From Saccharopolyspora kobensis (GTDB lineage Bacteria; Actinomycetota; Actinomycetes; Mycobacteriales; Pseudonocardiaceae), in contig NZ_FNVB01000010.1 in NCBI RefSeq assembly GCF_900108315.1, forward strand, positions 124,001 through 188,000: a DNA stretch of 64,000 nucleotides, given 5' to 3'. The notes under the pieces were generated by a model. That model was not told the origin of the DNA and did not search any database. It was given only the letters and a program-made list of their open reading frames with translations. Made by a program: the position numbers and the translations under genes. This document shows, piece by piece, positions 9,055-17,128 of the stretch; the first letter of the stretch is position 1, and each line of letters opens with the position of its first letter.

Positions 9055-10383
9055 TCACCTGATCGGGCGGCCGCGACGGCGGTCCCGGCGGCGGTTCGGC
9101 CTCGGTGCCGCCGGGCGCTGCCAGAGCCACATGCACACCCGGGCGCCGCCGAGGCTGGAGCGGTCCACCGCGAGGCGGCCACCGGTGGACTCCGCGACCC
9201 GGCGGGCGATGTCCAGGCCCAGGCCGGTCGATCCGGCGCTGCTGCGACCGCGTTCCACGGCCTCGGAGAGCTCCGCCACTCCCGGCCCCGCGTCCTCCAC
9301 GATCACGCCGACCACACCGTCGTTGCGCTGCAACGACACCACGAACTCGGTGCGCTCCGGAGTGTGCCGGAAGACGTTGCCCACCACCGCGTCCACCGAC
9401 GCAGCCAGTTCCGCGGCGGGCACCGGGACGATGACCGATCCGTCCGCGCCGCGCAGGCTCCACGGCCGCTGCTGGTCCTCGGCCAGCGCCGACCAGAATT
9501 CGAGCCGCTCGCGCAGCAGCGCCGCCACGTCGCAGTCGGCGTCCTCGCGCGGACCGGCCCGGCGGGCGCTGGTGATCACCAGGTCCACCTCGCGCTCCAG
9601 GCGGTCGATGGCGATCCTGGTCTGCTCGGCGGCCTGGTCGTCGCCGAGGGCTTCGGCGTTGAGGCGCAACGCGGTCAGCGGGGTGCGCAGGCGGTGCGAG
9701 AGATCCGCCGCCATCTCCCGCTCGGCGGCCAGCAGCTGGCGCACCCGGTCGGCCATGGTGTTGAACGCCCGACCCGCGGCCACCAGTTCCGGCGGGCCGC
9801 TGGGATCCACCCGGACGGCGAGGTCTCCCGCGCCCAGCGCCGACGATGCCTCGGCCAGCCGGATCGTCGCGCGCACCGTCTGCGCCGCCAACCGGTCGGC
9901 GACCAGGAGAGAGCCGATGACCAGCAGCAACCCGACCGCGCCCAGCACCATCCAGGACCGCCACACGCCGCGGACCTGGTCGGCCTCCGCGACGAAGACC
10001 TCGACCACCGCCGTGCGCCCGCCGTCCAGCGCGATCGGCTGCACGAAAGCCGCGCCGCCCGGCACCTCGACGGTCACGGCCCGCGCGTGGGCCCGCGCCA
10101 GCTCGGCCGCGCTCACCCTGGTCGTGCCGACGACCTCGCCGCCGGGCAGGTGCACCGCGAGCCGGTTCAGCTGACCGGCCCGGGTGCTGGCCACCGCCTT
10201 GCCGACCAGTCCGCGGTCGTCCGTGGTGGCCAGCACCGGCGCGAGCGCGACGGCCTGCCGCTCGGCGTCGGACATCGCCTGGTCCCGGGCCATCTCGCGG
10301 ATCATCAGGCCGAGCGGGATGAGGAACGCCAGCGCGACCATCGAGGTCACCGCCAGCGCGACCAGCACGACGGTGCGCCTCAT
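9055..10383 (-). CDS. sensor histidine kinase
   Basis: A 442-residue membrane kinase. TM1 is at about 5-27 and TM2 at about 145-165, flanking an extracytoplasmic sensor of about 115 residues. A HAMP domain follows, then the H-box with phospho-accepting H230 (SHRLRTPLT), and N, G1 and G2 boxes (DAGPGV, GSTGLGLDIA). The tail is rich in arginine. The start codon ATG overlaps the stop of the response regulator (ATGA), so the two are translationally coupled. The signal is unknown. Confidence 0.92.
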   Translation of the reverse strand: MRRTVVLVALAVTSMVALAFLIPLGLMIREMARDQAMSDAERQAVALAPVLATTDDRGLVGKAVASTRAGQLNRLAVHLPGGEVVGTTRVSAAELARAHARAVTVEVPGGAAFVQPIALDGGRTAVVEVFVAEADQVRGVWRSWMVLGAVGLLLVIGSLLVADRLAAQTVRATIRLAEASSALGAGDLAVRVDPSGPPELVAAGRAFNTMADRVRQLLAAEREMAADLSHRLRTPLTALRLNAEALGDDQAAEQTRIAIDRLEREVDLVITSARRAGPREDADCDVAALLRERLEFWSALAEDQQRPWSLRGADGSVIVPVPAAELAASVDAVVGNVFRHTPERTEFVVSLQRNDGVVGVIVEDAGPGVAELSEAVERGRSSAGSTGLGLDIARRVAESTGGRLAVDRSSLGGARVCMWLWQRPAAPRPNRRRDRRRGRPIR

Positions 10384-11057
10384 TCCGGTTCCACGAGCTT
10401 GACCCCGACGCCGCGCACGGTGTGCAGGTAGCGCGGTTCGGCGGCGCTCTCCCCCAGCTTGCGGCGCAGCCAGGACAGGTGGACGTCGATGGTCTGGTCG
10501 TCGCCGTAGGACTGCCGCCACACCTGGGACAGCAGCTCGCGGCGCGGCACCACCCGCCCCGGCCGCGAAGCCAGGTAGCTGAGCAGGTCGAACTCGCGAC
10601 GGGTCAGCTCCAGCTCGTCGCCGTCGAGCACCGCCACCCGGCTCTCGACGTCGATGCGCAGCCCGCCGACGGTGATCAGCTGCGTCGGCTGCGCACCGCG
10701 AGCGCGGCGCAGGACGGCTTCGATGCGGGCGTTGAGGTGTTCGCTGGAGAACGGCTTGACGAGGTAGTCGTCCGCGCCGGCGCGCAGCAGGCGGACGATC
10801 TCGGCCTCGTCGTCGCGGGCGGTCGCGACGATGGTCGGCACGTCGGAGACGCCGCGGATCATCTTGAGGGTCTCGCCGCCGTCGAGGTCCGGGAGCCCCA
10901 GGTCGAGGATGATGACGTCGGGCGGGTGCTCGGAGACCTCCCGCAACGAGTCGAGCGCGGTTCCGACGCTGCGGACCACCCAGTCGCGCGCGGTCAGGTC
11001 GCGGATCAACGCAGCGCGCACCACCGGATCGTCCTCGACAACCAGCACCACAGCCAT
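10380..11057 (-). CDS. OmpR/PhoB-family response regulator
   Basis: A 225-residue regulator with a receiver domain (acidic pair in VVEDD, phospho-accepting D52 in LDLGLPDLDG, K in LVKPF) and a C-terminal winged helix (LTRREFDLL, VHLSWLRRKLG, TVRGVGVKL). The ATG at 11057 gives the typical MAVVLVVEDD start; an in-frame ATG at 11069 is the alternative. Neither has a clear ribosome site. It is the first gene of a coupled pair with the kinase at 9055-10383. Confidence 0.92.
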   Translation of the reverse strand: MAVVLVVEDDPVVRAALIRDLTARDWVVRSVGTALDSLREVSEHPPDVIILDLGLPDLDGGETLKMIRGVSDVPTIVATARDDEAEIVRLLRAGADDYLVKPFSSEHLNARIEAVLRRARGAQPTQLITVGGLRIDVESRVAVLDGDELELTRREFDLLSYLASRPGRVVPRRELLSQVWRQSYGDDQTIDVHLSWLRRKLGESAAEPRYLHTVRGVGVKLVEPE

Positions 11058-11173
11058 GGCGGGCACCATAACGGGACGGTGGTACCGGTTCGTGCTTCGG
11101 TGAACCTCGCCACGTCACCGGCCGGGCCGGGTGGTTGCGCGAAGTCGGTGCGACCGTGGAAGATTGCGCTCCC

Positions 11174-11671
11174 GTGCGAATCCATCGAGCCTTCACCTAC
11201 GCCGGCGTGTGGTTGGTGGCGACCACCGCCGCCGTCACGGTGACCTGGCTCGGCGTCCGGGACATCATCCAGGACACGGTGTTCGACCAGCCGGCACCGC
11301 CGAAGGCGGCCCGTCCCGTCGTCGCACCACCACCGCCGCCGAGCACGCCGCTCCCGGCCCCCAGCAGCACCTCGACGCCCGAACCCCCGCCTCCGACCAC
11401 AGTGGACACCCAAGTCCCCGAGCCGCCGCCGGAGAGCGAAACCGCCGCTGACGTGCGCACCTTCGAGGTGGACGGCGGCACGGTCGTGCTCTCGGTGCGC
11501 CCGGAACGCGCGACGCTGATCTCGGCCACGCCGCGCCCCGGCTACACGGTTCAGACCTGGGAGCACCCGGACGGCTGGCTGCGCGTGGAGTTCAGCACCG
11601 AAGACGACGCCTCCACGCTGATCGCCACCTGGCACGCGGGCCCGACCTCGGTCGAAACCTTCGAGCACTAG
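11174..11671 (+). CDS. membrane-anchored protein with proline-rich linker, unknown function
   Basis: A 165-residue protein. An N-terminal hydrophobic segment (about 7-27) is followed by a Pro/Thr/Ser-rich linker (about 38-85, with runs of 4-5 prolines) and a compact C-terminal domain of about 70 residues with a predicted beta pattern (GTVVLSVRPERATLISA, YTVQTWEHPDGWLRVEF). It is probably anchored in the membrane with the domain outside. A TTG at 11135 is an alternative start. The stop lies one base from the stop of the convergent methyltransferase gene. I do not recognise the family. Confidence 0.7.
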   Translation: MRIHRAFTYAGVWLVATTAAVTVTWLGVRDIIQDTVFDQPAPPKAARPVVAPPPPPSTPLPAPSSTSTPEPPPPTTVDTQVPEPPPESETAADVRTFEVDGGTVVLSVRPERATLISATPRPGYTVQTWEHPDGWLRVEFSTEDDASTLIATWHAGPTSVETFEH

Positions 11672-11672
11672 C

Positions 11673-12098
11673 TCACGCCAGAGCCACTTCCCGCAGCGGC
11701 GAGCCGCCGTCGATCAGGAGCCGCCCGCCCGGCACGAGCGCTTCCCGGATCCGCCGACGCGCCGCGACACCGGCCTCCGGGTGGCGGCCGTCGAACGCGC
11801 CCACCCGGACGGCGAACGCCAGGTCGTAGGCGAATTCGCCGGGCAGCAGGGTGAATTCCTCCGCCGCCACCTGCCGGACACCGAGACGTCCGCCCGCGAT
11901 CGCCGGAGCGGCGTTGCGCTCGGTGAGCGCGACGCCCTTCGCCGAGCGGTCGATCACCAGGACGTACCCGTCGGGGCCGACTCGCTCGCACACCGCCAGC
12001 GCCGCGGCACCGGGAGCGCCGCCCACCTCCAGGACGCGCATCCCAGGTCGCAGCGGCAGCGCCTCGACGATCGCGGCGAGCCTCGGCGAGAGCTTCAC
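11673..12098 (-). CDS. small class I SAM-dependent methyltransferase
   Basis: A 141-residue Rossmann-fold protein with motif I RVLEVGGAPGA (residues 22-32) and an acidic strand-2 end VLVIDRS. This is only the core of a methyltransferase, without a substrate-binding cap. The GTG at 12098 overlaps the stop of the upstream DUF574 gene (GTGA), so the two are coupled. A longer in-frame reading to 12173 lies inside the upstream gene and is less likely. The substrate is unknown. Confidence 0.78.
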   Translation of the reverse strand: MKLSPRLAAIVEALPLRPGMRVLEVGGAPGAAALAVCERVGPDGYVLVIDRSAKGVALTERNAAPAIAGGRLGVRQVAAEEFTLLPGEFAYDLAFAVRVGAFDGRHPEAGVAARRRIREALVPGGRLLIDGGSPLREVALA

Positions 12099-12925
12099 GG
12101 TTTCCGGGCGATGCCGCCGAGGAGGAGTCGCCGCGCCGGTGCCGGCCGCTCCGCGCGCGGGCCGTCCGGCCACCAGTCGGACAGCGTCACCAGGCCCGGG
12201 TCGAGGAGTTCCGCGCCCGCGAAGCAGGCGGCGATCTCCTCGCGGGTGCGGAACCGGCCGGATCCCAGCGCGCTGCGCAGGAAGACCGGCTCCAGCCGTT
12301 CGGCCAGCTCGGCGGCCTCCGGGTCTTCCGCACCGGGTCGGAACAGGTGGCTCAGCACCAGGTAGGAACCCGGCGGCAGTGCCTCGAAGTAGCGCGCCAT
12401 CAGCTCCGCCACCCCGACTTCGTCCGGCAGGTGGTGCAGGGTGCAGAGCTGCAGCAGCGCGATCGGCCGCGACCAGTCGAGCCCGCGGGCGATGACGGGA
12501 TCGGCCAGCAGCGCCGCCGGATCGGCCAGATCACCGGCCACGTACCGGACGTCCTCGTTCTCGGCGAGCAGCGCCCGGCCGTGCGCCACCACCATCGGAT
12601 CGTTGTCGACGTAGACCACGGTGGCGTCCGGGTTCGCGCGCTGCGCCACCTGGTGGAGGTTGTCCGCGGTGGGCAGGCCGCCGCCGCAGTCCAGGAACTG
12701 GTCGATCCCGGCGGTCCCGGCCAGGTACCGGGTGGCGCGCACCAGGAAGGCCCGGTTGTCGCGGGCCAGCTCGCCGAGCCCCGGCGCGACCGAGAGCAGC
12801 TCGCCCGCCACCACCCGATCGGACGCGTAGTTGTCCTTGCCACCCAGCACGGCGTCGTAGACCCTGGCGATGCTCGGCCGCTCCGGGTTGATTCCGCCGG
12901 GAATCGCCTCACCGGTCCGCGTCAT
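12095..12925 (-). CDS. DUF574-type SAM-dependent methyltransferase (Methyltransf_19)
   Basis: A 276-residue protein of the actinomycete-specific family typified by SIARVYDAVLGGKDNYASDR near the N-terminus, FLDCGGGLPT as motif I, VYVDNDPMVVAH as the adenosine-binding strand and LQLCTLHHLPD. Members are abundant in sporulating actinomycetes and are often linked to DUF397/XRE regulators; one such regulator lies divergently 195 bp away. The ATG at 12925 follows GGGGGAG. The substrate is unknown. Confidence 0.9.
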   Translation of the reverse strand: MTRTGEAIPGGINPERPSIARVYDAVLGGKDNYASDRVVAGELLSVAPGLGELARDNRAFLVRATRYLAGTAGIDQFLDCGGGLPTADNLHQVAQRANPDATVVYVDNDPMVVAHGRALLAENEDVRYVAGDLADPAALLADPVIARGLDWSRPIALLQLCTLHHLPDEVGVAELMARYFEALPPGSYLVLSHLFRPGAEDPEAAELAERLEPVFLRSALGSGRFRTREEIAACFAGAELLDPGLVTLSDWWPDGPRAERPAPARRLLLGGIARKP

Positions 12926-13079
12926 GAGCTCCCCCGATCGACAGCGCCTCGACGCACACAGGGTATTTGATCGGTTTCGCCTGGTTACGGCCGGGTAGGC
13001 TGGTCCAATCCGGGCAAGGCGCTCGACCTGCGGCCCGATTCCACTACTATGCCGTCCCGTAACGTTCCACGGTCGGATC

Positions 13080-13091
13080 ACGACTAGTCGT
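13080..13091. promoter_or_regulatory. 12-bp palindrome upstream of the DUF5753 regulator
   Basis: ACGACTAGTCGT is a perfect palindrome 30 bp before the GTG at 13121. A possible -10 element TACTAT lies at 13045-13050. The site could be an autoregulatory operator, but this rests on symmetry and position only. Confidence 0.35.
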
Positions 13092-13120
13092 CGTAGTGTC
13101 CATTCCCCAGGAGGTCTCGC

Positions 13121-13987
13121 GTGGCCCCGGACAGCGCCACGAGCAGCGGTCCCACTGCGCGCCGCCTCGTGCTCGGCAGCCAGCTGCGCCGGTTGCGGGA
13201 GGCGAGCGGGATCTCCCGCGAGGACGCCGGGTACGCGATCCGCGGTTCCGGATCGAAGATCAGCAGGCTGGAGCTCGGCCGGGTCGGCTTCAAGGAACGC
13301 GACGTCGTGGACCTGCTGACGCTCTACGGCATCTCCGACGACACCGAACGCGAGTCCTTTTTGGACCTGGTCCGCCGCTCGAACGAGCCGGGCTGGTGGC
13401 ACCGCTACAACGACCTGATGCCGGGCTGGTTCCAGGACTACGTCGGACTGGAGGAATCGGCCTCCCGGATCCAGACCTACGAGATCCAGTTCGTGCCGGG
13501 CCTGCTGCAGACCGAGGGCTACGCCCGCGCGGTGGCCACCCAGGGCCGCCCGGAGTTCACCGAGGACGAGCTGGACCGCCGGGTCCGGTTGCGGATGCAG
13601 CGGCAGAAGCTGTTCAGCCAGCCGAAGGCGCCGCGGGTGTGGGCGGTCATCGACGAATCGGTGCTGCACCGCCCGATCGGCGGCCGCGAGGTGCTGCGCG
13701 AGCAGATCGAGTTCCTGCTCGAAGCGACCAGCCTGGCCTCGGTGACGCTGCAGATCCTGCCGTTCGAGCTGGGCAGGTCGGGCGCGGAGGGCGCGTTCAC
13801 CATCCTGCGCTTCGCCGAACCGGAGCTGCCGGACATCGTCTACCTGGAACACCTCTGCGGCGCCCTCTACCTGGACAAGCCGGACGAGGTCGAGGTCTAC
13901 AGCAAGGTCAGCCACCGGCTCGCGGTGGACGCGCAGACCCCGGAGCAGACCCGCAAGACGCTCAAAGCCGCCCTCGCCCAGGCCTGA
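13121..13987 (+). CDS. XRE-family regulator with DUF5753 domain
   Basis: A 288-residue protein with an N-terminal helix-turn-helix (LGSQLRRLREASGISREDAG, then SKISRLELGR, about 18-55) and the DUF5753 domain (about 100-280; ETYEIQ-like segment IQTYEIQFVPGLLQTEGYARA). This architecture is common in Streptomyces and Pseudonocardiaceae developmental regulators that act with small DUF397 proteins; a DUF397 gene follows 287 bp downstream. The GTG at 13121 has AGGAGG at the proper distance. Confidence 0.93.
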   Translation: MAPDSATSSGPTARRLVLGSQLRRLREASGISREDAGYAIRGSGSKISRLELGRVGFKERDVVDLLTLYGISDDTERESFLDLVRRSNEPGWWHRYNDLMPGWFQDYVGLEESASRIQTYEIQFVPGLLQTEGYARAVATQGRPEFTEDELDRRVRLRMQRQKLFSQPKAPRVWAVIDESVLHRPIGGREVLREQIEFLLEATSLASVTLQILPFELGRSGAEGAFTILRFAEPELPDIVYLEHLCGALYLDKPDEVEVYSKVSHRLAVDAQTPEQTRKTLKAALAQA

Positions 13988-14167
13988 GCACCCGGCCCGC
14001 GCTGGCCATTTTTAGACACGCCGATCACTCGCCCAGAGCAGCCGATTCCGCAGCTCTCTTCGTCGCGCGCGGAAAATCCGCAGGTCACGAGGCGTGCTGA
14101 CGCGCGCGAACGACCGAGCACACGACCGGCCACCAGGTCCAGACCACAGTGATCAACGTCTCACCGG

Positions 14168-14245
14168 CGTGCACGTGCATTCAATCGTGCATCTGCACCT
14201 GCTAACTTGTCTGCACGATCAACTGCACGTGCAGATGGTCGTGCA
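14168..14245. promoter_or_regulatory. promoter with clustered CGTGCA/TGCACG sites before the DUF397 gene
   Basis: CGTGCA or its complement occurs repeatedly: the CGTGCACGTGCA block at 14168-14179, 14186-14191, 14212-14217, the palindrome CTGCACGTGCAG at 14223-14234, and 14240-14245. A promoter TTCAAT (14180-14185), 17 bp, TAACTT (14203-14208) sits inside the cluster. The sites overlap the spacer and the start region, so they probably bind a regulator, plausibly the DUF5753 protein upstream. Confidence 0.55.
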
Positions 14246-14274
14246 GCGTTAGTCGGGGAAATCGGGGGGTTCGG

Positions 14275-14511
14275 ATGCCGAACATCCAGAACGGGATGCC
14301 CGCGAAGCAGCTGCCCAACGCGGCGTGGCGCAAGAGCCGCCACAGCGGAGCAGTGGGCAACTGCGTCGAACTGGCACCACTGGTCGATGGTGGGGTGGCG
14401 GTCCGGAATTCCCGCTATCCGGAGGGACCGGCACTGGTCTACAGCCGGGACGAGATCGCCGCCTTCCTGCACGGGGCCAAGGACGGCGAGTTCGACGACC
14501 TGATCGCCTGA
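14275..14511 (+). CDS. DUF397 protein
   Basis: A 78-residue protein of the DUF397 family, recognised from AAWRKSRHSGAVGNCVELA (residues 16-34), the VAVRNSRYPEGPALVYSRDE block and FLHGAKDGEFDDL. DUF397 proteins are small partners of XRE/DUF5753 regulators in actinomycete development. The ATG at 14275 is preceded by a G-rich stretch. It lies downstream of a probable operator cluster. Confidence 0.93.
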   Translation: MPNIQNGMPAKQLPNAAWRKSRHSGAVGNCVELAPLVDGGVAVRNSRYPEGPALVYSRDEIAAFLHGAKDGEFDDLIA

Positions 14512-14571
14512 CGGACCGGGACTTTCCGCAGCAGCGGAAGCCCGAACCGCACGACGGATATCGGTGGCGCC

Positions 14572-14928
14572 ATGTACGACATTACGAACGGCCTGCAAGC
14601 CCTGGTCGCGCGCGACTTCCAGTTCGCGCACCCGCGTGATGCCGACGGTGGCCTGGTCGCCGTGGTCGGCATCCGGGTGCACCGGGGTGTTTTCGACATC
14701 CTGCAGCTCTTCGGGGAGAACGACGCCGACGCGGCCCGGGTCCCCGGCGACGAACCGGACGTGCTGTTCCCGAGCAAGGTGCTGTGGCGCACCAACGGCT
14801 CGGCGCGCGACGTGATCAACGAGCTGCTGGGTCTCGCCGACCCCGCCCCGGACATGGGTTCGCCCGCCGCGGGCTGCTGGATGCCGACGCACGCCGGCCG
14901 CTCGACCTGGCTCGCGGTCCCCGCCTGA
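14572..14928 (+). CDS. conserved hypothetical protein
   Basis: A 118-residue soluble protein without a signal or membrane segment. Visible blocks are VVGIRVHRGVFDILQLFGENDADAAR (about 31-56) and a Gly/Pro-rich C-terminus ending HAGRSTWLAVPA. It lies 60 bp after the DUF397 gene and may be co-transcribed with it. I do not recognise a family. Coding evidence is the strong GC3 pattern and the lack of a competing frame. Confidence 0.65.
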   Translation: MYDITNGLQALVARDFQFAHPRDADGGLVAVVGIRVHRGVFDILQLFGENDADAARVPGDEPDVLFPSKVLWRTNGSARDVINELLGLADPAPDMGSPAAGCWMPTHAGRSTWLAVPA

Positions 14929-14972
14929 CGCGGCGGCACCGCCACAGACCCCGCCCCGACCCCGGCGCTTGC

Positions 14973-15060
14973 GTCCTCAGTGGACTGCGCCCGGGAACCC
15001 CCGAAGAGATCGAGTTCCCGCGGTGGACCGCGGGAACTCGATCGGGGTCCTCAGTGGACT
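14973..15060. repeat. 16-bp inverted repeat bracketed by 14-bp direct repeats
   Basis: GATCGAGTTCCCGCGG (15008-15023) and its perfect complement (15028-15043) flank a 4-nt loop. GTCCTCAGTGGACT occurs identically at 14973-14986 and 15047-15060 on either side, the second copy running to the stop of the MerR gene. The hairpin lies between convergent genes and probably acts as a bidirectional terminator. The direct repeats suggest a duplication or an old insertion. Confidence 0.7.
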
Positions 15061-15766
15061 AATCGTCCGGCGCGGTGGTGTAGGCGTGCAGGTGGCTCGC
15101 CGCTTCGAGCATCGCGCCGGCGCGGGCGGTGATCTCCGCGCGGCGCTGCGCGATCGCTTCGCGCAAGGCGTCGCGGCTGCCGGTCCGGCGCAGCTCGTCC
15201 AGGACGTGGCGGACCTGCGGGAGCGGGTAGCGGCCCTGGCGGAGCATGTTGATCAGCTGCGCGTCGCGGACGTCGGCGGCGCGGTAGCAGCGGTACCCGG
15301 TGCCCCGCTCCCGGTCCGGCGTCAGCAGCCCCTCGGCTTCCCAGACGCGCAGCGCCGAAGTCCGCACTCCCAGTTGACCGGCCAGTTCACCGATGCGCAG
15401 ATCCGCCTTCGGCGCACGAACCCGGTCGGCCACCGCCTCCAGCGCCGCTGCCGTCCGGTCCAGGCCCCGGCGCTGCTCGTGCAGGGCCGCATGCCCCGCG
15501 TCGATCAGTTCCAGCGCCTTCGGCAGCTCGTCCGCGTGCACCGCGCGCATGATCTCCTGCCCGGTTCCGATGCCGAATCCCCTGACCAGCGCCCGGTAGG
15601 TGAGCAGCGCCCGCAGGTGCCGCCTGCGGAAGCTGCGGTAACCGGCCTCCGTGCGCTCCGCCGGCGGCAGCACGCCGTCGTCCAGGTAGTTGCGGACCTG
15701 CTGGGTGGAGATGCCCGCCGCCCGGGCCAGGTCGACCGGGCGCAACCGCTCCTTCGGAGTCGTCAT
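15059..15766 (-). CDS. MerR-family regulator with two HTH domains
   Basis: A 235-residue protein with two MerR-type winged-helix regions in one chain: residues about 10-47 (VDLARAAGISTQQVRNYLDD) and about 124-160 (LRIGELAGQLGVRTSALRVWE followed by GYRCYRAADV). A helical linker and a C-terminal coiled segment accompany them. Ordinary MerR proteins have one such domain and dimerise, so this protein may bind a four-half-site operator or act as a pseudo-dimer. The ATG at 15766 was chosen over an upstream in-frame ATG at 15784. Confidence 0.87.
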   Translation of the reverse strand: MTTPKERLRPVDLARAAGISTQQVRNYLDDGVLPPAERTEAGYRSFRRRHLRALLTYRALVRGFGIGTGQEIMRAVHADELPKALELIDAGHAALHEQRRGLDRTAAALEAVADRVRAPKADLRIGELAGQLGVRTSALRVWEAEGLLTPDRERGTGYRCYRAADVRDAQLINMLRQGRYPLPQVRHVLDELRRTGSRDALREAIAQRRAEITARAGAMLEAASHLHAYTTAPDD

Positions 15767-15901
15767 CGCTCGAAGGCTATCCAACGGAGTCCCCGGCCGG
15801 GGGTGTCGCCGGCTGCACCCCGCACCGGGGTTCCCGCGTCATCGTCCGGCACGTGCTCCCGCTGCGAATCTTCGTCGGCACGCAGCGAAAGGGAGGACGA
15901 C

Positions 15902-17041
15902 ATGAAGAGGACACTGCTCGCCGGGATGGCCGCCGCGACCTTGCTGACCGGTGGCGCGATCGGGCCCGCGATCGCTTCCACCGGTGACCGCACGGCGATC
16001 CAGCAGAGCCTGGACGGGCTCGTCCGCGACGAGCACTTCCCCGCCGCGCTCGCCACCACGGGCATCGGCGATCGGGCCCGGTCCTACGTCGCGGGCACCG
16101 CGGAGCTCGGCGACCGGACCCCACCGCCGCTGGACGGGCGGATCCGGGCGGGCAGCAACACCAAGGCGTTCGTCGCGGTCGTCGTGCTGCAGCTGGTCGC
16201 CGAGGGGAAGGTCGGCCTCGATTCGCCGATCGAGGACTACCTGCCCGGCCTCGTCCGCGGCGAGGGCGTGGACGGGCGACAGATCACCGTGCGCCAGCTC
16301 CTGCAGCACACCAGCGGATTGCCGAACTACACCGAACACCTCGGCGTCGACGACCTGGAGGCGCTGCGCGACCGCTACGTGCAGCCGCGGGAGCTGCTCG
16401 ACATCGCGCTCGCCCACCCCGCGAGCTTCCCGCCCGGTGCGCGCTGGGAGTACAGCAACACCAACTACGTGCTGGCCGGGCTGCTGATCGAGCGGGTCAC
16501 CGGCCGCCCGGTGTCCGAGCAGGTGACGGACCGGGTGATCCGGCCGGTCGGGCTGCGCAACACCTACTGGCCCGGCATCGGGGACCGGACCGTCCGCGGG
16601 CCGCACCCGCGCGGCTACGCCGCCAATGCGGACGGCCGGGTCGTCGACGCCACCGAGATCGATCCGGGCTGGGCCTGGGCCGCCGGTGCGCTGATCAGCA
16701 CCAACGGCGACCTGAACGAGTTCTACAGCGCCCTGCTCGGCGGGAAGCTGCTGCCCGCCGAGCAGCTCGCGCAGATGCGCACCACCGTGCCCGCCGACCT
16801 GGGCGACGGCGTGGAGTACGGGCTCGGCCTGTCGAAGACGCCGCTGTCCTGCGGTGGCGAGTACTGGGGCCACGGCGGTGACATCTTCGGCTACGAGACC
16901 CGCGGCGGCGTCACCGACGACGGCCGCTCCGCCGGAGTCGCGGTCACCGCGCTGCCCGGCACCTCCGGCGAGGACGACGCGGAGCAGAACATCCGAGCGG
17001 TGCTCGCCGCCGTCGACACCGCCCTGTGCGACGGCCGCTGA
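15902..17041 (+). CDS. secreted serine hydrolase, beta-lactamase class C/DD-carboxypeptidase fold
   Basis: A 379-residue exported enzyme with a signal peptide (residues 1-25, ending AIAS). The catalytic serine motif is S85-x-x-K88 (GSNTK), the YxN motif is Y184-S-N and the third motif is H324-G-G. The family includes D-Ala-D-Ala peptidases, esterases and class C beta-lactamases; this length and the HTSGLPNY block fit Streptomyces R61-like carboxypeptidases. The ATG follows GGGAGGAC. The gene is monocistronic and ends at the hairpin at 17067. Confidence 0.9.
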   Translation: MKRTLLAGMAAATLLTGGAIGPAIASTGDRTAIQQSLDGLVRDEHFPAALATTGIGDRARSYVAGTAELGDRTPPPLDGRIRAGSNTKAFVAVVVLQLVAEGKVGLDSPIEDYLPGLVRGEGVDGRQITVRQLLQHTSGLPNYTEHLGVDDLEALRDRYVQPRELLDIALAHPASFPPGARWEYSNTNYVLAGLLIERVTGRPVSEQVTDRVIRPVGLRNTYWPGIGDRTVRGPHPRGYAANADGRVVDATEIDPGWAWAAGALISTNGDLNEFYSALLGGKLLPAEQLAQMRTTVPADLGDGVEYGLGLSKTPLSCGGEYWGHGGDIFGYETRGGVTDDGRSAGVAVTALPGTSGEDDAEQNIRAVLAAVDTALCDGR

Positions 17042-17066
17042 GCCACCACCCGCGCCGGTCAGGTGC

Positions 17067-17108
17067 CGTGAGTGCTTTGGGGTGCTATAGCGCCCCGAAG
17101 CACTCACG
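17067..17108. repeat. dispersed hairpin repeat, copy 1
   Basis: A 42-bp inverted repeat that begins CGTGAGTGCTTTGGGGTGC and closes on AAGCACTCACG. It lies between the convergent hydrolase and nucleoside hydrolase genes. A second copy lies at 39021-39062, again between convergent genes. The first 23 bases are identical in both copies. A role as bidirectional terminator is likely. Confidence 0.8.
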
Positions 17109-17128
17109 TGCCACCACCAGCGAAAACG

